From an uncultured Clostridia bacterium (GTDB taxonomy: Bacteria; Bacillota; Clostridia; Oscillospirales; Ruminococcaceae), in NCBI GenBank assembly GCA_947627205.1, contig CANQVE010000004.1, positions 1-64,000 on the forward strand: a DNA stretch of 64,000 bases, read 5' to 3'. Made by a program: the position numbers and the translations under genes. Shown one piece after another: positions 1 to 8,934 of the stretch (position 1 is the first letter of the stretch; each line of letters starts with the position of its first letter). The notes beneath the pieces are model-generated. The model saw only the letters and a program-made list of their open reading frames with translations. It did no database searches and was not told the DNA's origin.

Positions 1-120
1 TTCGTAATCTAAACTTTATTTTGCTCTCATTATTTTTTTATATTTTTTGTCTCACATCATTGACAAAAGTACAAAAAACACAATATGCTGATAAATTTTC
101 GCAAAAAATAATTATAACCG

Positions 121-149
121 TTGCAATTTATTTACAGATGTGGTAAAAT
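121..149 (+). promoter_or_regulatory. Sigma-A-type promoter for the comM-like gene
   Basis: TTGCAA at 121-126 and TAAAAT at 144-149 are separated by 17 bases, and a TG pair lies just before the -10. The gene starts about 45 bases downstream at 195. The first 120 bases of the window are AT-rich and hold nothing else recognisable. Confidence 0.6.
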
Positions 150-194
150 ATATATTGACAGTAATTTTAAAAAGCACAATTGTGAGGTTCGGTC

Positions 195-1721
195 ATGTTC
201 AGTAAAATAAACAGTGTAGGTCTTTTCGGGCTGAATGCATTCATGGTAGACGTAGAAGCGAGCATTTCTCCGGGACAGCCTATTTTTGACGTCGTGGGGC
301 TTCCCGATATTGCCGTACAGGAAAGCAAAGCCCGAATACGCGCGGTTTTGGGACAGCTCAATCTGAAACTTTTAAACGGGCGCGTTACGGTAAATTTAGC
401 TCCCGCAAGCGTAAAGAAAATAGGCTCGATGTTCGACCTGCCTATAACAGTCGCAATAATGGTTCTGGGAGGCATTATAGACTGCGATCTTTCCGGCACG
501 GCTTTTATAGGAGAGCTGTCTCTTGACGGAAGAATATCCCATATAAACGGCGCTCTCAGTATGACCATAACCGCTTCGCAGAACGGCATAAAGCGGTTGT
601 TTCTCCCGAAGTCAAACGCAAAAGAAGCCTCTGTCGCGGACGGTATAGAGGTATACGGCGTGGAACATATAACGCAGATAGTCGATTTTTTGCGGACGGG
701 AACGGGACTCACTCCCGAACCCCGCTACATACCGAGTGCGGAAAAACTTGTATACAGAGAGGATTTCGCTGATGTCATGGGGCAGACTGCGGCAAAAAAA
801 GCCATTGAGGTCGCCGCCGCAGGCTCGCATAATATCCTTATGCTCGGTCCTCCGGGATCGGGAAAATCCATGCTCGCAAAGCGGATTCCGTCCATTCTTC
901 CGAGAATAACGTTCGAGGAAAGCATTGAAACGACGCAGATACATTCAATAGCGGGCGTAATAGATCCGAAAGATCCGCTCGTCACCAACCGTCCTTTCCG
1001 CCCCGTAAGCCATACCATAAGCGGCGCGGGGTTAGTAGGAGGAGGCACTGTTCCTCGCCCCGGCGAAATATCGCTCGCGCATAACGGGGTTTTGTTTTTG
1101 GACGAGCTTCCCGAGTTTGACAGGAGAACTCTTGAAACTTTAAGACAGCCTCTTGAAAACTGCGAGATAGTAATTTCGAGAGCAAGCGGCTCCGTAAGCT
1201 ATCCGTGCGACGTTATGCTTGTCGCGGCAATGAACCCTTGTCCCTGCGGAAATTTCGGAAACCCGAAGAAAAAATGCACCTGCTCCGAAAAAATGGTCAC
1301 AATGTACTTAAATAAAATTTCACAGCCCGTTCTCGACAGGATAGATATACAGATAGAAGTAAAGCCCGTCGAATATGAAGACCTTTCGGAAAGAAAAGCG
1401 CAGGAGACTTCCGCTCAGATAGCCGAGAGGGTACAGCGAGCCCGCGATATACAGGCAGAGCGCTTTAAAGGCACGAATATAAAGTCAAACAGCCGCATAA
1501 CATCAGATATAATAGGCGAGGTCTGCCGGCTGACGCCCGATGCCGGCGAGATGCTCAAAGCGGCGTTTGACAGGCTCGGACTTTCCGCCCGCGCATACGA
1601 CAGAATATTAAAGGTCGCGAGGACATGCGCAGACCTTTCGGGTTTGAAAGATATCGACAGAGCCTGCATTTCACAGGCGATAGGCTTTAGAAGCCTTGAC
1701 AGAAAATATTGGAACAGATAA
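195..1721 (+). CDS. comM: YifB/ComM family Mg-chelatase-like AAA+ ATPase
   Basis: The 508-residue protein has the order expected of the YifB/ComM family: an N-terminal Lon-protease-like ChlI domain (about 1-180), an AAA+ core with Walker A GPPGSGKSM near 220, Walker B-like LFLDELPEF near 300, and a C-terminal helical Mg-chelatase domain ending SQAIGFRSLDR. The cysteine-rich NPCPCGNFGN insertion is typical. ComM in naturally competent bacteria is a hexameric helicase that promotes branch migration in transformation; its role in Clostridia is less clear. The ATG at 195 follows a GAGG at 183-186. It is full length and probably heads the run of + strand genes that follows. Confidence 0.93.
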   Translation: MFSKINSVGLFGLNAFMVDVEASISPGQPIFDVVGLPDIAVQESKARIRAVLGQLNLKLLNGRVTVNLAPASVKKIGSMFDLPITVAIMVLGGIIDCDLSGTAFIGELSLDGRISHINGALSMTITASQNGIKRLFLPKSNAKEASVADGIEVYGVEHITQIVDFLRTGTGLTPEPRYIPSAEKLVYREDFADVMGQTAAKKAIEVAAAGSHNILMLGPPGSGKSMLAKRIPSILPRITFEESIETTQIHSIAGVIDPKDPLVTNRPFRPVSHTISGAGLVGGGTVPRPGEISLAHNGVLFLDELPEFDRRTLETLRQPLENCEIVISRASGSVSYPCDVMLVAAMNPCPCGNFGNPKKKCTCSEKMVTMYLNKISQPVLDRIDIQIEVKPVEYEDLSERKAQETSAQIAERVQRARDIQAERFKGTNIKSNSRITSDIIGEVCRLTPDAGEMLKAAFDRLGLSARAYDRILKVARTCADLSGLKDIDRACISQAIGFRSLDRKYWNR

Positions 1722-1763
1722 GCCGAAAATATGCGGTAAAATGCATTTTAAAGGGGTGTTCTT

Positions 1764-3242
1764 ATGGATAACAGAAGCTGCGGAGTTCTTATGCATATAA
1801 CTTCGCTTCCGTCAAAATACGGAATAGGAACTCTCGGAGAAGAAGCCGAGAAATTTGCGGACTGGCTGAAAAGCGCAGGTCAGACCTATTGGCAGGTGCT
1901 TCCTATAGGACCTACGGGATACGGGGATTCTCCCTATCAGCCGTTCTCGTCGTTTGCGGGAAATCCGCTTATGATAGACCTTGATGAGCTTTGCGAGCAG
2001 GGACTTTTGTCAAAAACGGAATGTGAAAACGCTGATTATGGCGCAGATCCGCTTGTGGTCGATTATGAAAAGGTGTCGAAAACGCGCTCGGAGCTTTTGC
2101 ATAAGGCTCTCTCAAATTTCACGGACGACGTTGGGTTTACGGGCTTTGCGCTTGAACAGAAAAGCTGGCTCGATGATTATGCGCTGTTTATGGCGGTGAA
2201 AAGCAAATTCGGCGGCAGACCGTGGACGCAGTGGGACGACGATATAAAATTCCGCCGCGCGGACGCTGTAAAAAGATATTCCGAAGATCTTTCGGAAGAA
2301 ATTCGCTACCACAAATTCTGTCAGTATATCTTTTTCCGTCAGTGGACTCGGTTTCATAATACCTGTTCGCAAAAGGGCATTAAGATAATCGGCGATATAC
2401 CGATCTACGTTTCTCCCGACAGTTCGGACGTCTGGGCTCAGCCTAATCTGTTTGAGCTTGACGAAAGGCTAAACCCGAAGCGCGTTGCGGGAGTACCGCC
2501 CGATTATTTTTCAAAGACAGGTCAGCTCTGGGGAAATCCGCTCTACGACTGGGCGGCTATGAAGATGAACGATTATGCATGGTGGGTGGCGCGAGTAAAG
2601 AGATCCGCCGAGCTTTTCGATATGCTTAGAATTGACCATTTCCGCGCCTTTGACACCTATTATGCAATACCGTTCGGAGAAAAAACGGCAGAACACGGAA
2701 ATTGGGAAAAAGGTCCCGGCATGAATTTGTTTAACATTATCGCAAAGGAAGTGCCTAATGCGGATATAATCGCCGAGGATCTCGGAGATATTTTCGACAG
2801 CGTAAAACAGCTTCTTGCTGAAAGCGGTTTTCCGGGAATGAGAGTGCTTCAGTTCGGGTTCAATCCCGAAAACTCCGACAACGACCATCTCCCGCACAAT
2901 TACCCGAAGAACTGCGTTTGTTATACGGGAACACACGATAACGCGACATTTGCGCAGTGGTACTCCGAAGCGGATCTTAAAACAAAAGCGATGTGCAGGA
3001 AGTATTTAGGAAAGCTGTTTTCAATGAAGCTCAACAGATGCGCTATCCGCGCGGCATACGCTTCTCCCGCAAACCTTGCGGTAATTCCCGCACAGGACAT
3101 TTTAGGGCTTGGAAAAAAGGGAAGAATGAACGTTCCGTCTACTCTCGGCGGAAATTGGAGCTGGAGAATAGGCAAAAATGCCCTGAAAAACAAGCACGCG
3201 AAAATGCTCAAAGAATTTGCTGAGATATATATGCGCCTATGA
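1764..3242 (+). CDS. malQ: 4-alpha-glucanotransferase (amylomaltase, GH77)
   Basis: The 492-residue protein transfers 1,4-alpha-glucan segments between maltodextrins in the cytoplasm. It opens with the GH77 signature MHITSLPSKYGIGTLG and carries the GH77 active-site regions: nucleophile Asp in RIDHFRAFD, acid/base Glu in IIAEDLGD, and the late THDN motif. AAGGGGTG at about 1751-1758 fits the ATG at 1764. The stop overlaps the next start (ATGA). With the pullulanase encoded two genes on, it forms a glycogen or starch breakdown pair. The length is normal and no key residue is missing. Confidence 0.95.
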   Translation: MDNRSCGVLMHITSLPSKYGIGTLGEEAEKFADWLKSAGQTYWQVLPIGPTGYGDSPYQPFSSFAGNPLMIDLDELCEQGLLSKTECENADYGADPLVVDYEKVSKTRSELLHKALSNFTDDVGFTGFALEQKSWLDDYALFMAVKSKFGGRPWTQWDDDIKFRRADAVKRYSEDLSEEIRYHKFCQYIFFRQWTRFHNTCSQKGIKIIGDIPIYVSPDSSDVWAQPNLFELDERLNPKRVAGVPPDYFSKTGQLWGNPLYDWAAMKMNDYAWWVARVKRSAELFDMLRIDHFRAFDTYYAIPFGEKTAEHGNWEKGPGMNLFNIIAKEVPNADIIAEDLGDIFDSVKQLLAESGFPGMRVLQFGFNPENSDNDHLPHNYPKNCVCYTGTHDNATFAQWYSEADLKTKAMCRKYLGKLFSMKLNRCAIRAAYASPANLAVIPAQDILGLGKKGRMNVPSTLGGNWSWRIGKNALKNKHAKMLKEFAEIYMRL

Positions 3243-4051
3243 AAGACATAATTCTCGACAGCCTCAGCAAAGATTTCGCCCGCGGAATTACAAAGCCGTT
3301 TTATAAGGCAGTAGAAGAATACAGGCTTTTTAAAAGCGGGGACAGGATATGCGTCTGCGTTTCGGGAGGAAAAGATTCGCTCCTTTTGGCGGCGCTTTTT
3401 CGCAGATACGAGCTATACGGGAAAACGCCCATATCCGTAAAATATCTCACAATGGACGCGGGGTTTTCCGAGCAGACGCTTGGTATTATAAAATCAAACG
3501 CAGAGCGTCTTGATATTGACCTTACGGTTTTTAAGACAGATGTCTTCAGGCTCGTTGAAAGGGAGAAAAACCCCTGCTTTCTTTGTTCAAAAATGCGCAG
3601 GGGATTGCTGTACAAAAAAGCAAAAGAGCTGGGCTGTGACAAGATCGCTCTCGGACATCATTTCGACGACGCCATAGAAAGCATACTTATGGGTATGCTC
3701 TACGGCGGGCAGGCTCAGACAATGCTTCCGCGCGTAAAGGCTCAGAATTTTGAGGGAATGGAGCTTATACGCCCTTTGTATTTTGTCCGCGAAAAGGACA
3801 TAATCGAGTGGGCGGACAGGTGCAGAATAGAAAGAGCAGGCTGTGACTGCGCGCTTAAAGGCCGCGAAAACGGCTCGGAGCGTGCGGCGGTAAAGAGACT
3901 TATTGCAGAGCTTTGCGAGGAAAATCCGCAGGTAGCGATGAACATTTTCCGAAGTGTGCATAACGTCCGCCTTGACAGGATAATCTCATATAAGGACAGC
4001 GGCGGAATACACAGCTTTCTTGACAGGTTTGAAGATGATGACAAAAAGTGA
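3239..4051 (+). CDS. TtcA-like PP-loop ATPase (tRNA thiolation family)
   Basis: This 270-residue protein has the PP-loop SGGKDS at residues 42-47, which binds ATP to adenylate a base or substrate. It also has the CxxC pair CFLCSKMRRG near 115 and the GHHFDDAIE motif, all seen in the TtcA/TilS-like group that makes 2-thiocytidine in tRNA through an iron-sulfur cluster. A third cysteine set (GCDCALKG, near 200) could complete a cluster site. Translation is coupled to malQ by an ATGA overlap, and the next gene overlaps its 3' end. The family is firm. The exact substrate is not, because several TtcA-like subgroups exist in Firmicutes. Confidence 0.8.
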   Translation: MKDIILDSLSKDFARGITKPFYKAVEEYRLFKSGDRICVCVSGGKDSLLLAALFRRYELYGKTPISVKYLTMDAGFSEQTLGIIKSNAERLDIDLTVFKTDVFRLVEREKNPCFLCSKMRRGLLYKKAKELGCDKIALGHHFDDAIESILMGMLYGGQAQTMLPRVKAQNFEGMELIRPLYFVREKDIIEWADRCRIERAGCDCALKGRENGSERAAVKRLIAELCEENPQVAMNIFRSVHNVRLDRIISYKDSGGIHSFLDRFEDDDKK

Positions 4052-5816
4052 GCTTATAAAAGCCGAAAAAAACGTCTTTCGCGGTAAATTAGGGGCAATT
4101 TATTCTCCGCATAAAACGCTTTTCAGATTATGGCAGCCTTTTGCAGAAAAGGCTTTTTTGAGGCTTTACAATGCGGACAACGAGCGTGTTTTTAAAGCCG
4201 AGATGAAACGTAACAAAAGCGTTTTTGAGCTTGAAGTAAAAGGTGATCTTTCGGGAAAAGAGTACGACTTTTCGGTTATTCAGAACGGAAATGAAAGAGA
4301 GTTTGCCGACAGCTATTCATGCCTTGTAAACAAAGACGGAACGCGCGGTATCATAACGGATATGTACAAAAACGCGCCGCCCGGCTGGGAAAACGACAAG
4401 CCCGTTTCAATTAAAGAACCGATAATATATGAGCTTTCCGTCCGCGATTTTTCCATGGACGAAAGCGCGGATTTTTCAAACCGCGGGAAATTCCTTGCGT
4501 TTTGCGAAGAGAATGTAAAGAACAACTATGGCGATGTCTGCGGACTTGAATATATAAAAAACCTCGGCGTAACGCATATACAGCTTATGCCTGTTTTCGA
4601 TTTTGATTATAATAAAAGAGAATATAATTGGGGATATGATCCGCGTTTTTATAACGCTCCGTGCGGATATTATGCCGTTGATAACGCAGTTGTTGAACTA
4701 AGAAAACTTGTTATGGCTGTTCATAATGCGGGAATGGGAGTTATAGCTGACGTTGTTTATAATCACGTTTTTGACGCGGGAAAGTCTGTTTTTGAACGGC
4801 AGATGCCCGGGTATTTTTTCAGGGGAGAGAACGGATTTTCAAACGGCTCGGGCTGCGGAAACGAGTTTGCGAGCGAAAGGAAAATGGCGCGGAAGTTTAT
4901 TATTGACAGCATTACATTTCTTGCAGGAGAATATCATCTGGACGGTTTTCGCTTTGACCTTATGGGGCTTCTGGATATTGAAACAATGAGGCTTATCCGA
5001 AAAAAGCTAAAGGAAATAAACCCCGATATTCTCATTTACGGAGAGGGCTGGACAGGCGGGGAGAGCGCGCTTTCGGAAAACCGCCGCGCGTTGCTTAAAA
5101 ACGCAGACAGGCTTTCGGGCATTGCTTTTTTCAGCGACAGCTTCCGCGACGCGCTTCGCGGGAATGTCTTTGACGTAAATGACAAGGGATTTTTGTACGG
5201 AAACATTTGTCGCTTCGAGCCGATAAAAAACGCCGTTTCGGGAAAGCGCGGTATTTGCGAAATATCGCAGACGATAAATTACGCTGAATGTCACGATGAT
5301 CACACGCTTTTCGACAGGCTTTCAATTGCACTTAAAACGCATGACAAACGCAAAATAATGCCCCTCGAAAAAACTTCCGCCGCGCTTCTGGCGGTGTCAA
5401 AAGGCATTTTATTCCTGCACGCAGGTCAGGAGTTTCTTCGGACTAAAAACCATAGTTCAAACAGCTATGACCTCCCCGACAGCATAAACTCCATAAAGTG
5501 GGATATGATCTCCGAAAACCGCACTCTCTGCGAGTATTACCGAGGTCTTTTAGCTTTCAGAAAGCGGTTTTTAAGTGAGTTCGGCGGCGGCACATTTTCC
5601 GAAAATAACGGCTGTATTATCATGAAAAGCGAAAAGTTTATGATGATAATAAACCCTACCGACAAAATACTTTCAGTTGACAGAAACAATGAATATGAAA
5701 TTTACGCTGACGAAAATTCAGCTTCGGACAGCCTGCTGTATCTGAAAAAAGGGCTGTCCTGCGGGAAACACAGCGTTCTTATTGCGAGGTGTAAAACTGT
5801 TGAAAAAAGAAATTGA
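4035..5816 (+). CDS. pulA: Type I pullulanase, alpha-1,6-glucan debranching (GH13)
   Basis: The 593-residue enzyme cleaves alpha-1,6 branches in glycogen, starch or pullulan. An N-terminal beta-sandwich of CBM48 type (about 20-100) precedes the GH13 barrel. The type I pullulanase signature YNWGYDPRFYNAP is present, with nucleophile Asp in GFRFDLMGL, acid Glu in YGEGW and the HDDHTL stabiliser motif. There is no signal peptide, so it acts in the cytoplasm beside MalQ. I place the start at one of the two adjacent ATG codons (4035 or 4038), inside the end of the preceding gene. An upstream TTG at 4020 is possible but has no better ribosome site. Confidence 0.9.
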   Translation: MMTKSELIKAEKNVFRGKLGAIYSPHKTLFRLWQPFAEKAFLRLYNADNERVFKAEMKRNKSVFELEVKGDLSGKEYDFSVIQNGNEREFADSYSCLVNKDGTRGIITDMYKNAPPGWENDKPVSIKEPIIYELSVRDFSMDESADFSNRGKFLAFCEENVKNNYGDVCGLEYIKNLGVTHIQLMPVFDFDYNKREYNWGYDPRFYNAPCGYYAVDNAVVELRKLVMAVHNAGMGVIADVVYNHVFDAGKSVFERQMPGYFFRGENGFSNGSGCGNEFASERKMARKFIIDSITFLAGEYHLDGFRFDLMGLLDIETMRLIRKKLKEINPDILIYGEGWTGGESALSENRRALLKNADRLSGIAFFSDSFRDALRGNVFDVNDKGFLYGNICRFEPIKNAVSGKRGICEISQTINYAECHDDHTLFDRLSIALKTHDKRKIMPLEKTSAALLAVSKGILFLHAGQEFLRTKNHSSNSYDLPDSINSIKWDMISENRTLCEYYRGLLAFRKRFLSEFGGGTFSENNGCIIMKSEKFMMIINPTDKILSVDRNNEYEIYADENSASDSLLYLKKGLSCGKHSVLIARCKTVEKRN

Positions 5817-7557
5817 AATGCTTCGGGAAGTTATGAGAAGCAAGGGTATATACGCGACTGTTATCCCTACGAGCGACTTTCACGGCTCGGAATACATCGG
5901 AGAACATTTCAAGCTCCGCGAGTATCTGAGCGGTTTTACAGGCTCTGCGGGAACGCTTGCCGTAACCTTAGACAAGGCGGCTCTCTGGACTGACGGACGC
6001 TATTTTTTGCAGGCTGAACGCGAGCTTTCAAACAGCTGTATTACCCTTATGAAAATGGGAGAAAGCGAAACGCCGACGATAGATAAATTCTTGATTGATG
6101 AAATGCCCGAAAATTCAGTTCTCGGCTTTGACGGGAGAACGGTTTTGTGCGTATTTGCAAACAGGCTTCAAAAATCCCTCAAGAAGAAAAACATATCTTT
6201 CCTCTCCGAAATTGATTTCGGAGAACTTGTGTGGAAAGACCGTCCGCCGCTTTCGGCAGAACCTGTTTTTATGCTGACCGAAAAAAATTGCGCAAAGACA
6301 AGAGCGGAAAAGATAGATCTTATCCGCGCGAAAATAAAAGAGGAAAACGCAGACTGCCTTGTCGTTTCCGCGCTTGACGAGACAGCGTGGACGCTGAATT
6401 TGCGCGGAGGGGATATAGAATACTGTCCGCTGTTTCTGGCTTTTCTGATGATTTTTTCGGACAACTCTCCCTCAAAGCTGTTTGCGAATAAAACGATATT
6501 CAGCAGGGAGATAGCAGAAAAACTTAAAGCCGATAATATCGAAATTCTCGATTACAACGACATCTACAGCGAAATATCAGCGTTTGACAAAACCCTTTGG
6601 TTCGATGAAAACACTGCGAATTTCAGACTTGTTTCATCAAAAAAGTCGGTCATACAAAAGCCGAGTCCCGTTGAGCTTATGAAAGCAATAAAGGACAGTG
6701 CGGAGATATCTTGCGAAAAGAACGCTCATATCCGCGACGGACTTGCCGTAACGCGCTTTATGAAATGGCTGAAGTCATCCGCAGTCCTTGAAAAGGTGAC
6801 CGAAATATCTGCGGCGGAGAAGCTCGAAGAGTTTAGAAAGCTCGGAGAAAACTACCTCGGGCAGAGCTTTGCGCCGATAATGGCATACGGAGAACACGGA
6901 GCTGTCGTGCATTATTCTGCGACGGAGGAAACAAACGCCGAGATAAAACCGCGCGGAATGTTGCTTTCCGACACGGGCGGGCATTATCTCGACGGAACAA
7001 CGGACATAACCCGAACTTTTGTTCTCGGAGAAATTTCCGAAGAAGAAAAACGCGCTTTTACGCTTGTACTTGCGGGACATTTAAATCTCCTTATCGCAAA
7101 GTTTCCCAAAGGCACGCGGGGAAGCACCCTTGATTATGCCGCGCGCGAACCGCTGTGGCAGAACGGTCTTGATTTTAACCACGGCACAGGTCACGGAGTA
7201 GGCTTTCTTCTTAACGTCCACGAGGGACCTCAGCGCATAAGCTGCCGCGCGGCAAACGACGCGCCGCTGCAAGAGGGAATGATAACCTCCGACGAGCCGG
7301 GGCTGTATATTGAGGGAAAGTTCGGGATAAGGCACGAGAGCCTGCTGTTGTGCGAAGCGGACAATGAAACGGGATTTTTAAAATTTTCGCCTCTTACGCT
7401 CGTTCCTTTCGACCGAGAGGGAATTGAAAAGAAGTATCTTACTTCACGGCAAATTGAAACTTTGAACGATTATCACGCGCTCGTTTTTGAAAAGCTCTCT
7501 CCGCTTATGAACGAAGAAGAAAAAGAGTGGCTGAGAAAAGCGACAGAGCCAATCTAA
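5800..7557 (+). CDS. pepP: Xaa-Pro aminopeptidase, PepP/M24B type with creatinase N-domains
   Basis: The 585-residue protein removes N-terminal residues preceding proline. Two creatinase-like N-terminal domains (about 1-300) precede the M24 pita-bread domain. The five metal ligands can be read: Asp in DTGGHYLDG and DITRTF, His in NHGTGHGVG, Glu in IRHESLLLC and the Glu in the SDEPGLYIEG region. The large three-domain form resembles cytosolic aminopeptidase P. I choose TTG at 5800 because GAGGTG at about 5786-5791 sits 8 bases upstream; it overlaps the pullulanase stop by 17 bases. A further in-frame TTG at 5782 lies upstream. Confidence 0.9.
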   Translation: MKKEIEMLREVMRSKGIYATVIPTSDFHGSEYIGEHFKLREYLSGFTGSAGTLAVTLDKAALWTDGRYFLQAERELSNSCITLMKMGESETPTIDKFLIDEMPENSVLGFDGRTVLCVFANRLQKSLKKKNISFLSEIDFGELVWKDRPPLSAEPVFMLTEKNCAKTRAEKIDLIRAKIKEENADCLVVSALDETAWTLNLRGGDIEYCPLFLAFLMIFSDNSPSKLFANKTIFSREIAEKLKADNIEILDYNDIYSEISAFDKTLWFDENTANFRLVSSKKSVIQKPSPVELMKAIKDSAEISCEKNAHIRDGLAVTRFMKWLKSSAVLEKVTEISAAEKLEEFRKLGENYLGQSFAPIMAYGEHGAVVHYSATEETNAEIKPRGMLLSDTGGHYLDGTTDITRTFVLGEISEEEKRAFTLVLAGHLNLLIAKFPKGTRGSTLDYAAREPLWQNGLDFNHGTGHGVGFLLNVHEGPQRISCRAANDAPLQEGMITSDEPGLYIEGKFGIRHESLLLCEADNETGFLKFSPLTLVPFDREGIEKKYLTSRQIETLNDYHALVFEKLSPLMNEEEKEWLRKATEPI

Positions 7558-7587
7558 GCGTTATCATAAGCAGGCAGTTTTCCGCGC

Positions 7588-7616
7588 TTGACATTTTTAA
7601 AATAATGATGTATAAT
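7588..7616 (+). promoter_or_regulatory. Consensus sigma-A promoter for prfB
   Basis: A perfect TTGACA (7588-7593) and perfect TATAAT (7611-7616) are separated by exactly 17 bases in the 213-base gap before prfB. This implies that prfB, and perhaps ppk, has a strong constitutive start separate from the upstream run. The leader of about 150 bases shows no strong hairpin. Confidence 0.8.
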
Positions 7617-7770
7617 AATTCAGAGACAGCGAATTGTTTTTAATAATATAACAGTGCAAAATAATCGAAAGGCAGATAACCCATGCATATTTTTTCTGAC
7701 GAAAAGCGTTACTGACGGGCTTGCTTTTAATTGATAAATAACAACCCAAAGCAACGAAAGGATTTTTTAT

Positions 7771-8877
7771 ATGATACAATATGATGAAACGCGCCTTGAA
7801 ATGGAAAATTTAAAGCCCGAGCTGGAAGATCTTCGCTCTGCTTTAAATCTTGACGCGGTAAAGATAAAGCTCGACGAGCTTGAAATGAAAACAACAGAGC
7901 CGAACTTTTGGGACGACGCGGAAAAATCGAGTGCTATACTCCAGCAGATCGGACATTATAAGCAGACAATTGAGGAATACAATAAACTGTGTTCAAACCG
8001 TGATGATGTTCTCACAATGATAGAGCTGGCGGAAGAAGAAAATGACGAGAGCATGCTCGGCGAGGTAAAGGAGCTTGCGCAAAAGGTAAAGACCTCTCTC
8101 GAAGAACAAAAACTCTCGACGCTCCTCACGGGCGAATATGACAGCTCAAACGCAATTCTTTCATTCCATGCGGGCGCAGGCGGAACAGAAGCGCAGGATT
8201 GGGTATCAATGCTTGTGAGAATGTATACGAAATGGGCGGATTCCCACGGCTTTAAAACAGAGATACTTGATATCCTCGACGGAGATGAAGCAGGAATAAA
8301 AAGCGCTTCCATCCATATAGAGGGCTTTAATGCATACGGCTTTTTAAAGAGCGAACACGGCGTTCACAGACTTGTCAGAGTTTCTCCCTTTGACGCGGCG
8401 GGAAGAAGACATACGAGCTTCGCTTCCGTTGAAGTTATGCCCGAAATTGAAAAGGACATTTCTGTAGAGATACGCCCCGAAGATCTTATAATGGAAGTTT
8501 ACCGTTCAAGCGGCGCGGGCGGTCAGCATATCAACAAAACAAGTTCTGCAGTAAGACTTATTCACAAGCCCACGGGCATTGTCACAGCCTGCCAGACTCA
8601 GCGTTCTCAGGTGCAGAACCGCGAGTTCGCGATGAAAATGCTGATGAGTAAGCTCATTCAGATAAAAGAGCAGGAACACCTCGAAAAGATAAGCGACATA
8701 AAGGGCGAACAATTAAAGATCGAGTGGGGAAGCCAGATACGCTCGTATGTATTTATGCCGTATACTCTCGCAAAAGACCACCGCACGAATTTTGAGAGCG
8801 GAAATATAAACGCCGTTATGGACGGAGATCTTGACGGATTTATAAATGCATATCTTAAAATGCAAAGTCAGAAGTAA
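7771..8877 (+). CDS. prfB: Peptide chain release factor 2
   Basis: This 368-residue factor ends translation at UGA and UAA. The SPF tripeptide that recognises the stop codon is at 205-207, and the GGQ catalytic loop (GAGGQHINK) is at 250-252. The N-terminal helical domain is complete. Many bacteria make RF2 through a programmed +1 frameshift at an in-frame UGA near codon 25. Here the frame is open from the ATG through that region (residues LRSALNLD), so this control is absent. GAAAGG at about 7756-7761 serves the ATG. Confidence 0.96.
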   Translation: MIQYDETRLEMENLKPELEDLRSALNLDAVKIKLDELEMKTTEPNFWDDAEKSSAILQQIGHYKQTIEEYNKLCSNRDDVLTMIELAEEENDESMLGEVKELAQKVKTSLEEQKLSTLLTGEYDSSNAILSFHAGAGGTEAQDWVSMLVRMYTKWADSHGFKTEILDILDGDEAGIKSASIHIEGFNAYGFLKSEHGVHRLVRVSPFDAAGRRHTSFASVEVMPEIEKDISVEIRPEDLIMEVYRSSGAGGQHINKTSSAVRLIHKPTGIVTACQTQRSQVQNREFAMKMLMSKLIQIKEQEHLEKISDIKGEQLKIEWGSQIRSYVFMPYTLAKDHRTNFESGNINAVMDGDLDGFINAYLKMQSQK

Positions 8878-8934
8878 TTCGGACTGTACTTGATTTTCAT
8901 TAACAGTTTTAATTGATCATTGGAGGGACAAAAA

